NCBI GenBank assembly: GCA_030672345.1
Contig: DAOVGO010000133.1
Coordinates: 1-21,669 of the forward strand
Reading direction: 5' to 3'
Length of the DNA: 21,669 nt
Source of the DNA: Methanosarcinales archaeon
GTDB taxonomy: Archaea > Halobacteriota > Methanosarcinia > Methanosarcinales > Methanogasteraceae
Shown here: positions 1-7,448 of the stretch, piece after piece
How positions within the stretch are numbered: the stretch's first letter is position 1
How the letters are laid out: each line of letters opens with the position of its first letter
The notes under the pieces: generated by a model
Database searches by the model: none
What the model was told of the DNA's origin: nothing
What the model saw: only the letters and a program-made list of their open reading frames with translations
Position numbers and translations under genes: made by a program

Positions 1-91
1 ACCCGGACCGGTATGTGTGAGGTGCAACTGTGACCGGAGGTGGTTTGGGCAAGTGTGCCCCACAAGCCCCTCGTGTTCCCTTTGTGTCGCC

Positions 92-553
92 TCATCCGTG
101 ATACGTGGTCTGCACTGGCTCCGGCTTCTTCTGCTGCTGGAAGTTGATGTTTGGCAGCGGCATTGCAGGCGGAAGCCCGAGCGTCGAAGAGATCGTAACC
201 GCAAGAGGCGCAAGGTTGCTGACCATCGTGTTTGCGATCTGGTTCTGGACATCAGGCGGGGCTTTTCCGGCATCCCACTCGCTCTTGATCCGGGTTAGAT
301 TCTCTTCATCCGAATAATAGTCAGAATATCCCTCGAACCGGATGTGTCCCACATTCGGGCTCAGATAGTTGATTGAGAATGCGTATTCGACCCTCAAAAC
401 CGTCTTCTCGCCAAACGGAGTCTGTTTCACCTGAATTGCGATATTCTTTAGATTGATGTCATAGTTGATGTTGATGCTCTTCTGCTTCCTGACCTCTTCA
501 GGAGTTGTGTACGTCCTGGATTCGACCTGTGTCACTCTGAAATTTACGATCAT
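92..553 (-). CDS. SecB-like chaperone-fold protein, third gene of the ilvBN operon
   Basis: The protein has 153 residues. It is beta-rich in its first 80 residues (alternating polar/hydrophobic stretches, then VGHIRFEGY). It then has an amphipathic helix around IANTMVSNLAPLAVTISS and a closing LGLPPAMPLPNINF segment. The order 'core strands, VG-I-EG strand, long helix, LPP...P-NF tail' is that of SecB, whose C-terminal part reads similarly (…L.LPPVNF). SecB-like proteins are known in some archaea, for example one in Methanocaldococcus jannaschii. The last 15 residues are Gln/Lys/Pro-rich and probably disordered. The start ATG overlaps the ilvN stop by 4 bp (ATGA), so translation is probably coupled to ilvN. 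What is seen is the motif order and the operon position. The chaperone role is inference, and a conserved archaeal protein of unrelated function is the alternative. Confidence 0.7.
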   Translation of the reverse strand: MIVNFRVTQVESRTYTTPEEVRKQKSININYDINLKNIAIQVKQTPFGEKTVLRVEYAFSINYLSPNVGHIRFEGYSDYYSDEENLTRIKSEWDAGKAPPDVQNQIANTMVSNLAPLAVTISSTLGLPPAMPLPNINFQQQKKPEPVQTTYHG

Positions 554-1050
554 GCGTCACCTCCATTAACTGTCTTTGTATTTCTGTTCATCGCTACCAT
601 CCCGGTCCGGACGAGTTCCCTGATCCCGAACCGCTTCAGCATCCTTTCGATCGCCCCCACCTTACCCCTATCGCCCGTAACCTCGATGATCAGGGTTTCT
701 GTGCCGACGTCGATGATCTTTGCACGGAATATATCCACGATCTGCATGATCTCGGATCTCGTGGTTGCATCGGCAGACACCTTGATCAAGACCAGTTCAC
801 GGTCAACCGATTCTGATGAGGGGATATCGCATACCGAGATCACATCGATCAGCTTGCCGAGCTGGCTCGTCACCTGTGCAAGCACCCGGTCATCGCCCCT
901 GACAACGATCGTCATCCGTGATATCTCAGGGTCCTCTGTCATGCCGACCGCAAGACTCTCGATATTAAACCCGCGTCTGCTGAAGAGACCCGAGACGCGT
1001 GAAAGCACGCCGGGTTTGTTGTCCACGAGTACTGCAAGCGTATGCCTCAT
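550..1050 (-). CDS. ilvN: Acetolactate synthase small (regulatory) subunit
   Basis: This 166-residue protein matches the usual IlvN length of about 160-170 residues. The N-terminal ACT domain is plain: HTLAVLVDNKPGVLSRVSGL followed by FSRRGFNIESLAVG. This is the classical effector-binding beta-alpha-beta unit with the Gly-Val loop that binds valine between subunits. A second ACT-like half follows (RELVLIKVSADATTRSEI onward, then IEVTGDRGKVGAIERML). It activates IlvB and confers branched-chain amino-acid feedback in the cytoplasm. Its ATG overlaps the ilvB stop by 4 bp (1047-1050), and its own stop overlaps the next start by 4 bp, so the three genes form one tightly coupled operon. No attenuator or leader peptide is visible. 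Identification is secure. Confidence 0.96.
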   Translation of the reverse strand: MRHTLAVLVDNKPGVLSRVSGLFSRRGFNIESLAVGMTEDPEISRMTIVVRGDDRVLAQVTSQLGKLIDVISVCDIPSSESVDRELVLIKVSADATTRSEIMQIVDIFRAKIIDVGTETLIIEVTGDRGKVGAIERMLKRFGIRELVRTGMVAMNRNTKTVNGGDA

Positions 1051-2738
1051 GCCGTCACCTCCGGTTCAAGGATCTCGTTGATCGCAGCACCAGCCGGAAC
1101 CATCGGGAAGACGTTCTCGGTGGGATCGACCACGAAATCGATGATCACTGCCCGATCTGCTGCGAGTGCCTCTGATATCGCCGAAGGCACCTCAGACGGC
1201 TTCTCTGCACGAATCCCGATCGCGCCATACGCCTCTGCAAGTTTCACGAAGTCCACGCTCTGCGTCAGTTCGGTGTGCGAGTATCTCCGGTCAAAGAAGA
1301 GTTCCTGCCACTGCCGCACCATCCCGAGATAGCCGTTGTTGAGGATCGCCACCACGACGCAGATATCGTTCTTGACAACGGTCGCAAGCTCCTGCGAGGT
1401 CATCTGGAACGAGCCGTCGCCAGCGATATCGATGACCGTTCTGTCAGGGCATCCGACCTTTGCACCCATCGCGGCAGGGAATCCGTAGCCCATCGTGCCA
1501 AGCCCGCCGGACGTGATGAACGTGCGCGGCTGTTCGTACTGGAAGTACTGGGCTGCCCACATCTGGTTCTGCCCGACCTCGGTCACGATGATCGCATCAG
1601 GGCAGGCTCGGTGGATCTCCTGAATCACGTACTGTGGCTTGATCACCGTATCGCTCTGCTGATACTGCAGCGGATACTCCTTCTTCCACGCATCGATCTT
1701 CTCAAGCCATGCCCCTGACTTGCTCTGTTTCTCGCGCAGATACGAGAGCAGCAACCGCAGGACTTCTCTGGCATCTCCGATGACCGGCAGATCGACCCTC
1801 ACGTTCTTCCCGATCTCTGCCGGGTCGATATCGATGTGGATGACCTTTGCCTGAGCCGCAAATGCATCGATCTTCCCTGTCACGCGGTCATCAAACCTCG
1901 CGCCGATCGCAATTAAGAGATCTGACTCCTGCACCGCATAATTGGCATATCTGGTGCCATGCATGCCAAGCATGCCAAGTGAGAGCGGATGAGACTGCGG
2001 GAAGGCTCCGATGCCAAGGAGCGTCGTTGTCACAGGAGCGTTGATGGTTTCTGCAAGTTTCAGCAGTTCTGATGATGTATTGGAGATGATGACGCCGCCG
2101 CCTGCATAGATGATCGGGCGCTCAGCCTGCATCATCATGGATGCGGCGCGTCTCACAGCATCCTTATCAATATTGATATCAGGATGGTAACCACGCAGAT
2201 GCACGGTTTCAGGATATTTGAATTCAAGCTCATCGGTCGTGATGTCTTTCGGCAGATCGATCAGGACAGGACCTGGTCTCCCTGTGGACGCGATGAAGAA
2301 CGCCTCTTTGACGATTCGCGGGAGGTCGTTCACGTCTTTTATGAGATAATTGTGTTTTGTGATCGGAAGTGTGATTCCGGTGATGTCAGCCTCCTGAAAT
2401 GCATCGTTCCCGATCAGTGGTGTAGGAACCTGTCCTGTGATTGCGACGACTGGAATTGAGTCCATGTAAGCGTTTGCGATGCCTGTAACAAGGTTAGTGG
2501 CACCCGGACCCGATGTTGCGAGGCATACTCCGACCTTACCGGTTGCCCGTGCATATCCGTCCGCCGCATGTGCTGCGCCCTGCTCGTGCCGCACCAGAAT
2601 GTGCCTGATGTCAGCATCGTACAGTTCGTCGTACAGCGGCAGCAATGCTCCTCCAGGGTATCCGAAGATCGTATCGACCCTTTCGTCACGCAGGCACTCG
2701 ATCAATGCCTTTGCGCCAGAGATGGTTGCGTCTGTCAC
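1047..2738 (-). CDS. ilvB: Acetolactate synthase large (catalytic) subunit
   Basis: A ThDP-dependent enzyme that condenses two pyruvates to acetolactate (valine/leucine), or pyruvate plus 2-oxobutyrate (isoleucine). From the GTG start it has 563 residues, normal for the family. It begins VTDATISGAKALIECL and continues DTIFGYPGGALLPLYDEL. The catalytic glutamate is E52 in RHEQGAAHAADGYAR. The FAD-binding middle domain follows, and the ThDP/Mg motif GDGSF lies at about 440-444 with LNNGYLGMVRQWQ after it. I chose the GTG at 2736-2738 because a perfect Shine-Dalgarno GGAGG lies 9 nt upstream and homologues begin at this point. An in-frame ATG at 2817-2819 with its own AGGAG would add 27 residues, many of them basic. 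It heads the ilvB-ilvN-SecB-like operon. A TATA-like CTTTATCTC lies near 2780-2788, about 45 bp before the GTG. Confidence 0.96.
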   Translation of the reverse strand: MTDATISGAKALIECLRDERVDTIFGYPGGALLPLYDELYDADIRHILVRHEQGAAHAADGYARATGKVGVCLATSGPGATNLVTGIANAYMDSIPVVAITGQVPTPLIGNDAFQEADITGITLPITKHNYLIKDVNDLPRIVKEAFFIASTGRPGPVLIDLPKDITTDELEFKYPETVHLRGYHPDINIDKDAVRRAASMMMQAERPIIYAGGGVIISNTSSELLKLAETINAPVTTTLLGIGAFPQSHPLSLGMLGMHGTRYANYAVQESDLLIAIGARFDDRVTGKIDAFAAQAKVIHIDIDPAEIGKNVRVDLPVIGDAREVLRLLLSYLREKQSKSGAWLEKIDAWKKEYPLQYQQSDTVIKPQYVIQEIHRACPDAIIVTEVGQNQMWAAQYFQYEQPRTFITSGGLGTMGYGFPAAMGAKVGCPDRTVIDIAGDGSFQMTSQELATVVKNDICVVVAILNNGYLGMVRQWQELFFDRRYSHTELTQSVDFVKLAEAYGAIGIRAEKPSEVPSAISEALAADRAVIIDFVVDPTENVFPMVPAGAAINEILEPEVTA

Positions 2739-2747
2739 GGTTCTTTT

Positions 2748-2752
2748 CCTCC
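2748..2752 (-). promoter_or_regulatory. Shine-Dalgarno that decides the ilvB GTG start
   Basis: On the minus strand the sequence reads AAAGGAGGAAAAGAACCGTG, placing GGAGG 9 nt before the GTG. This supports the shorter ilvB protein over the ATG starts further upstream. One of those, at 2819, also has an AGGAG six nt away, so use of two starts cannot be excluded. Confidence 0.7.
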
Positions 2753-2901
2753 TTTTCAATTGAAATACTCTTCCTTTCACGAGATAAAGTATGTGGTCTG
2801 GCACCCAGGTGTCGGTCATGCTTGCTCCTGATCGGTTGGACCGCTTCCGGTCCATGGTTCGCCACTTCCTGATGCGCAACAACTGCCGGGCATGGGAAAG
2901 C

Positions 2902-2911
2902 CTTAAGTATA
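2902..2911 (+). promoter_or_regulatory. TATA-like box in the divergent ilvB / membrane-protein spacer
   Basis: The AT-rich element CTTAAGTATA stands out in a GC-balanced spacer. For the plus-strand membrane-protein gene it would place the transcript start near 2935. It is almost palindromic, so it could also serve the ilv operon in the other direction. No operator repeat is visible beside it. Confidence 0.35.
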
Positions 2912-3019
2912 CTCAGGTAATTCTTGCAATGCGCGAAAATGTCATTCCGCCACGATCCATGCATGGTTTATCACCAATTGGCTACACAACAACCTGCATG
3001 CATGTCAGGATGGATGCTT

Positions 3020-3568
3020 ATGTCTTGGTCCCCACCCCCACCACCCCCACCACCTACGCAAGTGGATGCATCCGGATCACAGGATTCCGGAGACCCGTCA
3101 TACCCCGGATACTACTTGAGATCGCTATGGTCAAGGCACAATATCAATCTACATCTATTTCTTTTCGCAATTATAGTCTCATTGTATGACGTGGTGAGCA
3201 CTGCTCTGTGTATCGACTTCTGCGGCTATAACTACGAGGCAAATACACTTCTCAGATGGGTTATCCACGGTTTTGGTGTGGCAGGCTTCATCGGCGTGAA
3301 ACTGTGCGTGACAGTGATTGCTCTGGCTGCTGTTTACTATATCATAGCAAATAACATTCATTTCGGGAGTACCAGCCCAAACGGGTTTTATGGCATCTAT
3401 CTCGGCGTGATATTGAGCAATATCTATGCAGGCAGTTCAAATATCTCCGTAATAACCGGAAACACATCGTTTTATTTATTAAACCTGGATTGCATGCAGA
3501 TGGTGGTGTTATTAGCCTGTGTGCCGTTGATCGGAGTTTTGCTGCTTGAGATCTACCGCAGATGCTAA
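3020..3568 (+). CDS. Small polytopic membrane protein with proline-rich N-terminus (function unknown)
   Basis: About 182 residues from the ATG at 3020. This start follows AGGATGG at a 6-nt spacing and directly precedes a run of eight prolines (MSWSPPPPPPPPTQ). In-frame ATGs at 2924, 2939, 2963 and 3002 would give up to 32 extra, low-complexity residues. A cytosolic-looking Ser/Gly/Asp linker is followed by four hydrophobic segments: LFLFAIIVSLYDVVSTALCI, a long pair around FGVAGFIGVKLCVTVIALAAVYYI, YGIYLGVILSNIYAG, and VVLLACVPLIGVLLLEIY. The 'D-x-x-S-T…EANTLLRW…G…KL' pattern in the first two segments resembles DUF5658-type small membrane proteins, a tentative match. It stands alone, divergent from ilvB and convergent with pheS. 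No function can be assigned. Confidence 0.6.
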   Translation: MSWSPPPPPPPPTQVDASGSQDSGDPSYPGYYLRSLWSRHNINLHLFLFAIIVSLYDVVSTALCIDFCGYNYEANTLLRWVIHGFGVAGFIGVKLCVTVIALAAVYYIIANNIHFGSTSPNGFYGIYLGVILSNIYAGSSNISVITGNTSFYLLNLDCMQMVVLLACVPLIGVLLLEIYRRC

Positions 3569-3657
3569 TTTCTTTGGAAGTTCTAGCATCTCACCTGTAT
3601 ATCAGGCATCTCCATGATCCAATTCACGACACTATCTAAATTGGCATATATAGACAA

Positions 3658-5148
3658 TTATCCTTCGGATTCGGAGATGCTGGCACAGACCGGACTCTCC
3701 CGCAGCCAGTCGATGTTGGACTGATACAGTTCCCGCAGATCCCGCAACCCGAGCCGCAGCATCGCGAGCCTGCTGACGCCGAGCCCCCATGCAAGCACTG
3801 GACAATCAATTCCGAGCGGTGCGGTCACCTCTTTCCGAAATATGCCGGCGCCGCCGAGTTCAACCCATCCGAGACCCTCGACATAGACCTCTGGTTCAAC
3901 AGACGGCTCTGTGTACGGGAAATACCCTGGTCTGAACCGCACATCCCTGAAACCGATATGGTGGTAGAACTCGACCAGATATCCAAGGAGGTTGGAGAAC
4001 GAGACTCCCGGGTCCATCACCACGCCTTCGAGCTGCTCAAACTCAGGCGTATGCGTCGGATCGATCGCCTCGCGGCGGTAGACCCGGTCGATGCAGAACG
4101 CCTTCTTTGGAGGATCCGGGTGGTCTGTGAGGTGCTTGATCGTGATCGCTGTGGTATGAGTGCGCAGAACCTCCATTCTGGATATTTCCTTGCTCCATTT
4201 TCCGCCCCAGCCCGTGGAGCCCGTATCACCGCCAGTTTCGTGGACGTCCCTCACTTTTTCGTAATATTCGGGAAGTTCCGCTTCGGAATCGAGATAGAAC
4301 GTATCCTGCATCTCCCGGGCAGGATGATCCTGCGGCTGGAAGAGCGCATCGAAGTTCCAGAAGGAACTCTGCACGATCTCCCCCTTAATCTCGGTAAATC
4401 CCATGTCAAGCAGTATCCTGCGCATCTGGTCGATCAAACGCTGATATGGATGGATCTTCGCACAGTACGCCCGTGGCGCGGGTGCATGGATATCGTAAGC
4501 GCGGATATTATCCCATTTGCGGCTTCGTATGATCTCAGACGTCAGTTGCACAATTTCCTCCGCGTCTGCCATCCGGGAAAGCTCGCCCGCAAGTTCTATG
4601 CCTTCTTCCGTTATTTCGATCGTCCTCAGTTTTTTCTCTGTTGCATTCACCAGTTTCCGCTTGATGAGATCATTCACTGCTTTTTTATGCGCGTCTTCCC
4701 GCAGAACATCCTCTTCAAGCAGTATCCGGAGCACTTCCTCATCTGCACCCATCCCTGGCACTGCATCACTGGCAGGCATGACCACGCCGTCCACGATCGC
4801 GGCCCATCCCTTGCGCCGCAACCAGCCGATGGATATCCCGACCATATCCGAGGGGAATTTACTTTTAAGATCTGAAACCGTGACGTTTTCGTTGCGGGAT
4901 CGTATGTGTGAGAGTATCAGACGTTCAGGGAGTCCATCGCTCGCACATTCCCTCCCCTCTTCTGTTAGGGTGTGAATTTTTGTTACGGATTCCTTAACGC
5001 CCAGAAGCCCCTTCTCTTCCAGAAGAAAGGCGGATTGCATCAAAGCATCCGGATTCATGTTAGATTTCTCTGCAAGTTCCGCCGGGGTTGATCTTTTTAG
5101 TTCGTTCAGTGCCAGAAGTACGCGTTTTTCGTTTGGTGTGAATTGCAT
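3658..5148 (-). CDS. pheS: Phenylalanine-tRNA ligase alpha subunit (archaeal type)
   Basis: A class II synthetase subunit that charges tRNA-Phe as an (alpha-beta)2 complex. The start ATG at 5146-5148 follows AGGAAGG at 6 nt, giving 496 residues. An ATG 11 codons upstream lacks such a site. The first 220 residues are archaeal/eukaryal-type winged-helix modules (for example FTPNEKRVLLALNELKRSTPAELAEKS and further HTH repeats) that contact tRNA. The catalytic domain starts near HPYQRLIDQMRRILLDMGF. Motif 2 is FCIDRVYRREAIDPTHTPEF. Motif 3 is the WVELGGAGIFRKEV and AWGLGVSRLAMLRLGL region. The beta subunit (pheT) is not in this window. The gene is alone in its transcription unit. A TATA-like TTTTTAATAT at 5211-5220 would start a leader of about 40 nt. 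Confidence 0.96.
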   Translation of the reverse strand: MQFTPNEKRVLLALNELKRSTPAELAEKSNMNPDALMQSAFLLEEKGLLGVKESVTKIHTLTEEGRECASDGLPERLILSHIRSRNENVTVSDLKSKFPSDMVGISIGWLRRKGWAAIVDGVVMPASDAVPGMGADEEVLRILLEEDVLREDAHKKAVNDLIKRKLVNATEKKLRTIEITEEGIELAGELSRMADAEEIVQLTSEIIRSRKWDNIRAYDIHAPAPRAYCAKIHPYQRLIDQMRRILLDMGFTEIKGEIVQSSFWNFDALFQPQDHPAREMQDTFYLDSEAELPEYYEKVRDVHETGGDTGSTGWGGKWSKEISRMEVLRTHTTAITIKHLTDHPDPPKKAFCIDRVYRREAIDPTHTPEFEQLEGVVMDPGVSFSNLLGYLVEFYHHIGFRDVRFRPGYFPYTEPSVEPEVYVEGLGWVELGGAGIFRKEVTAPLGIDCPVLAWGLGVSRLAMLRLGLRDLRELYQSNIDWLRESPVCASISESEG

Positions 5149-5231
5149 GTCGAGCCTTCCTGTGTGATCCGTATGCAGCATAAGTTGTATGCGGTATGTA
5201 TTGGAGATGGATATTAAAAAGATCGCTTAAA

Positions 5232-5259
5232 TCAGACCCAACGCCTCTGGCAGGTCTGA
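5232..5259. repeat. Inverted repeat upstream of the pheS promoter
   Basis: TCAGACC and GGTCTGA are perfect 7-bp arms around a 14-nt loop that itself holds GCC-TCT-GGC. On the minus strand the hairpin is followed by ATTTAAGCGATCTTTTT. It could therefore be a terminator for an unseen minus-strand transcript, or an operator just upstream of the pheS TATA box. Confidence 0.4.
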
Positions 5260-5526
5260 ACCGGGCAGAAAGTTCGGGACCGCAGAAGAACGCGCAAAAG
5301 AGCCTACAGAGAAGAAAATGCAGGCATCCTGATCGACAACATGAAAAATCCTGCCCCCTGCCCCATGAGATTCGTTTGATTTTCTGTAAACCGCGATTCG
5401 GCTCATGTATACAAACATCACCCACATCAGGAGTTCCAACTGGGTTCTGCCAAGCCCGCGCCCTGTCTGCCGATTGATCAAAAAATCCGCCGTAACACAG
5501 CCACATCAAATTTAAAAATGGATAAT

Positions 5527-5536
5527 CTTATAAATA
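5527..5536 (+). promoter_or_regulatory. TATA box of the wHTH regulator (leaderless promoter)
   Basis: CTTATAAATA is a near-ideal archaeal TATA box. Its centre lies 25 bp before the ATG at 5557, which predicts that transcription begins at or next to the start codon. It also argues against the in-frame ATG at 5518, which lies upstream of the box. Confidence 0.65.
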
Positions 5537-5556
5537 ATGGACTCACAGATAAACAC

Positions 5557-5841
5557 ATGAGCGCACTCGAAAAAACGTTTGGAAGGACGGCGCAGATGAC
5601 CGTTCTTGAGAATCTGATGAAGAACAGGGGTACATTCACCTATCTCTCCGGGATCGCTGAGGAGACCGGGCTCTCTCATTCGAGTGTTTCGAGGGTGATT
5701 GAACCGCTGCTTGCAATTGAGATCATCAACGAAAAGAAGGTCGGAAAACAGATTCGCACGTTTACGCTGAATGAAGAGAACCCTGTAACCGAATTGGTGC
5801 TCAATTTTTATGATGAACTGACCAAATTACTCCCTGATTGA
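5557..5841 (+). CDS. Small winged-helix transcriptional regulator
   Basis: A 94-residue protein starting MSALEKTFGRTAQMTVLENL. It has a textbook MarR/ArsR-like winged helix: helix 1 TAQMTVLENLMKNRG, helix-turn-helix YLSGIAEETGLSHSSVSRVIEPLL with recognition helix SHSSVSRVIEPL, and a wing IINEKKVGKQIRTFTLNEEN. An amphipathic C-terminal helix (VTELVLNFYDELTKLL) probably dimerises. No ligand domain or metal-binding cysteines are present. It lies upstream of the HTH-receiver protein in the same direction, but about 200 bp of spacer suggests separate promoters. The operator and target are unknown; autoregulation would be typical. The start was chosen from the TATA spacing; an ATG at 5518 would add 13 residues. 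Confidence 0.85.
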   Translation: MSALEKTFGRTAQMTVLENLMKNRGTFTYLSGIAEETGLSHSSVSRVIEPLLAIEIINEKKVGKQIRTFTLNEENPVTELVLNFYDELTKLLPD

Positions 5842-6037
5842 TCTTTGTGCCTTATGCCCTATCGCATCTTTCGCGAGTTTGGTGTTTCGGGAGGCTAATA
5901 CGAGGTACGCGGAAGGTCGGGTTGGTTGTGTAGGCTTGAAGGGACTTTGTGGGATGGGCAAGTTGACCGCCCCCATATATCCAAACACTTTTACCCAACC
6001 GGGACACACATACATTAAAACGGTGCAGGTGACACGG

Positions 6038-6550
6038 ATGAAACTCGATGAGATTGATAAACAGATTCTTGCGATGCTGGAGCAGGATGAGGACGCCTCA
6101 AACGCAGCGATCGCAGAAAAGCTTGGTATCGCACCGGAAGCTGTGGAGGAGCGGCTCGACCGGCTTGCTGACACCAGGACCAAGATACTGGTCGTTGACG
6201 ATGAACCCGACACCCTGATCCCGCTTACCCGTGCGCTTGAGGCGGACAACTACGCTGTGATCGGGGCGGCAGACGGCGCAGAAGCTCTCGAAAAGGTCAC
6301 GGCAGAGACGCCTGACCTGATTCTCCTTGATCTGATGCTGCCGAAGGTGAATGGTTATGAGGTCTGCATGAAACTGAAGGAAGATCCGCTGACACGGCAC
6401 ATCCCGATCATCATGCTCAGCGCAAAGGGCGAGATCAAGGACAAGGTGCTCGGCATCGAGATCGGCGCAGAGGATTATGTGACCAAGCCGTTTGATCTGC
6501 TCGAACTGAAGACGCGGATACGGGCGCTGCTTCGCAGATCGGCTGTGTGA
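6038..6550 (+). CDS. Lrp/AsnC-type HTH fused to a CheY-like receiver domain
   Basis: 170 residues from the ATG preceded by AGGTG at 6-7 nt. An in-frame ATG 53 codons upstream gives a low-quality extension. Residues 1-45 (MKLDEIDKQILAMLEQDEDA, then AAIAEKLGIAPEAVEERLDRL) are the N-terminal helix-turn-helix of Lrp/AsnC regulators. Residues 48-167 are a complete response-regulator receiver: acidic pocket D54/D55, phospho-acceptor D98 in LLDLMLP, S128 in the Thr/Ser switch position, and K150 in VTKPFD. The usual Lrp ligand domain is missing and replaced by the receiver, and the order is HTH first, the reverse of most response regulators. No histidine kinase lies in the window. It probably binds DNA in a phosphorylation-dependent way, which is inference. 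A kinase-partnered non-DNA signalling role is the alternative. Confidence 0.9.
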   Translation: MKLDEIDKQILAMLEQDEDASNAAIAEKLGIAPEAVEERLDRLADTRTKILVVDDEPDTLIPLTRALEADNYAVIGAADGAEALEKVTAETPDLILLDLMLPKVNGYEVCMKLKEDPLTRHIPIIMLSAKGEIKDKVLGIEIGAEDYVTKPFDLLELKTRIRALLRRSAV

Positions 6551-6624
6551 GTTGCTTCCGCATGACACGGCACCGCCACGGTGAGACATGACACGACAGT
6601 GCCCATTGGTTTAGCGATTCAGAA

Positions 6625-7359
6625 ATGAAACTTGCAATCATCGCAGGAACCCCTGGTGCGGGCAAGACCTCGATACTCCTGCACACCATCGCATATCTCA
6701 GCCAAAATGGTGTCATGCCTGCTGTAATCAAGGTGGACTGCCTGTTTACCGATGACGATGCACGATTCGAGCGGCTCGGCGTGCCGGTGCGGGTCGCCCT
6801 GTCAAAGGATATGTGCCCTGACCATTTCGCGATTTACAATACCGAGGAGATGCTGTCATGGGCACGGGAGCAGAGCGCCGATATATTGCTGAACGAGACT
6901 GCGGGCTTGTGTCTGCGGTGCGCCCCTTATGTAGACCGGTGCCTTGCGGTCTGCGTGATCGATGTCACTGCCGGACCGAATACGCCGATCAAGGTCGGAC
7001 CTCTGCTAACCACTGCCGACGTGGTCGTTGCGACAAAAGGTGATATCGTGTCTCAGGCAGAGCGAGAGGTGTTTCGGGAGCGTATCATGGAGGCAAATCC
7101 GAAATGCCGCATCATCGAGGCGAACGGTCTCACAGGGCAGGGCGCATCCGAACTTGGAAGCGCGATATTACATGCGCCAGAGATCAGCGATGGTGATGAC
7201 GGAGGGAACCGCGAAAGTGGAATTGCTGCGATGCGACTGAGGCACAATGCGCCGCTTGCGGTCTGTACGCTGTGCACAGGTGAGGTGCGGGTCGCAAAAA
7301 GGCATCACACCGGAGTTCTGCGGCATATCGATGGTTTCACGGAATATAAGGGCGAATAG
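6625..7359 (+). CDS. HypB/CobW-like SIMIBI GTPase, candidate metal-trafficking protein
   Basis: A 244-residue soluble P-loop protein. Walker A is AGTPGAGKTS (residues 7-16). A switch/Walker-B-like region is ILLNETAGLC (88-96). A G4-type specificity motif is ATKGD (136-140), followed by IEANGLTGQGASEL as in HypB-type GTPases (G5 region). Cysteines form pairs at C96/C99 (CLRC) and C214/C217 (CTLC), with C64 and several histidines in the tail (KRHHTGVLRH). That is a plausible metal or Fe-S site. HypB, UreG and CobW relatives deliver nickel, cobalt or zinc to metalloenzymes. The tail differs from HypB, so the client is not HypA/hydrogenase by default. It lies 74 bp after the HTH-receiver gene and, ignoring the toxin-antitoxin insert, upstream of marker protein 8. 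A methanogenesis-linked metal role is inference. Confidence 0.8.
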   Translation: MKLAIIAGTPGAGKTSILLHTIAYLSQNGVMPAVIKVDCLFTDDDARFERLGVPVRVALSKDMCPDHFAIYNTEEMLSWAREQSADILLNETAGLCLRCAPYVDRCLAVCVIDVTAGPNTPIKVGPLLTTADVVVATKGDIVSQAEREVFRERIMEANPKCRIIEANGLTGQGASELGSAILHAPEISDGDDGGNRESGIAAMRLRHNAPLAVCTLCTGEVRVAKRHHTGVLRHIDGFTEYKGE

Positions 7360-7448
7360 ATGGTGTGGCTGGCGCGGTTTTGTAGCTCGTCTTCCGCACA
7401 TCATCCTTGATCACGGGAAATCGCGGGAACCTTTCCAATATCACTGAA

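Larger units (their letters stand above)
5149..5556. other. Intergenic region between divergent pheS and wHTH gene
   Basis: About 400 bp without a convincing gene. It contains the pheS TATA-like box (5211-5220), a 7-bp inverted repeat (5232-5259) and the TATA box of the next gene (5527-5536). Open frames on the minus strand in 5227-5509 have no recognisable motif, no good ribosome site and atypical composition (Ser/Arg/His-rich), so I do not call them. I see no tRNA. A small RNA transcribed from about 5510 down to the inverted repeat is possible but unsupported beyond the hairpin. Confidence 0.6.

Noticed and set aside
3958..4875. 305-codon plus-strand frame across pheS
   Set aside because: It is the mirror of the secure pheS gene; its Arg/His/Phe-rich composition has no family signature.
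5227..5509. Minus-strand open frames of 84 and 149 codons between pheS and the wHTH gene
   Set aside because: No motif, weak or absent ribosome sites, TTG-type start, odd Ser/Arg/His composition. They overlap each other in different frames and look like chance.
6560..6595. CATGACACG direct repeats and the CACCG-CCA-CGGTG mini-hairpin after the HTH-receiver gene
   Set aside because: Only a 5-bp stem with no T-tract and two short repeat units; too weak to call a terminator or an operator.
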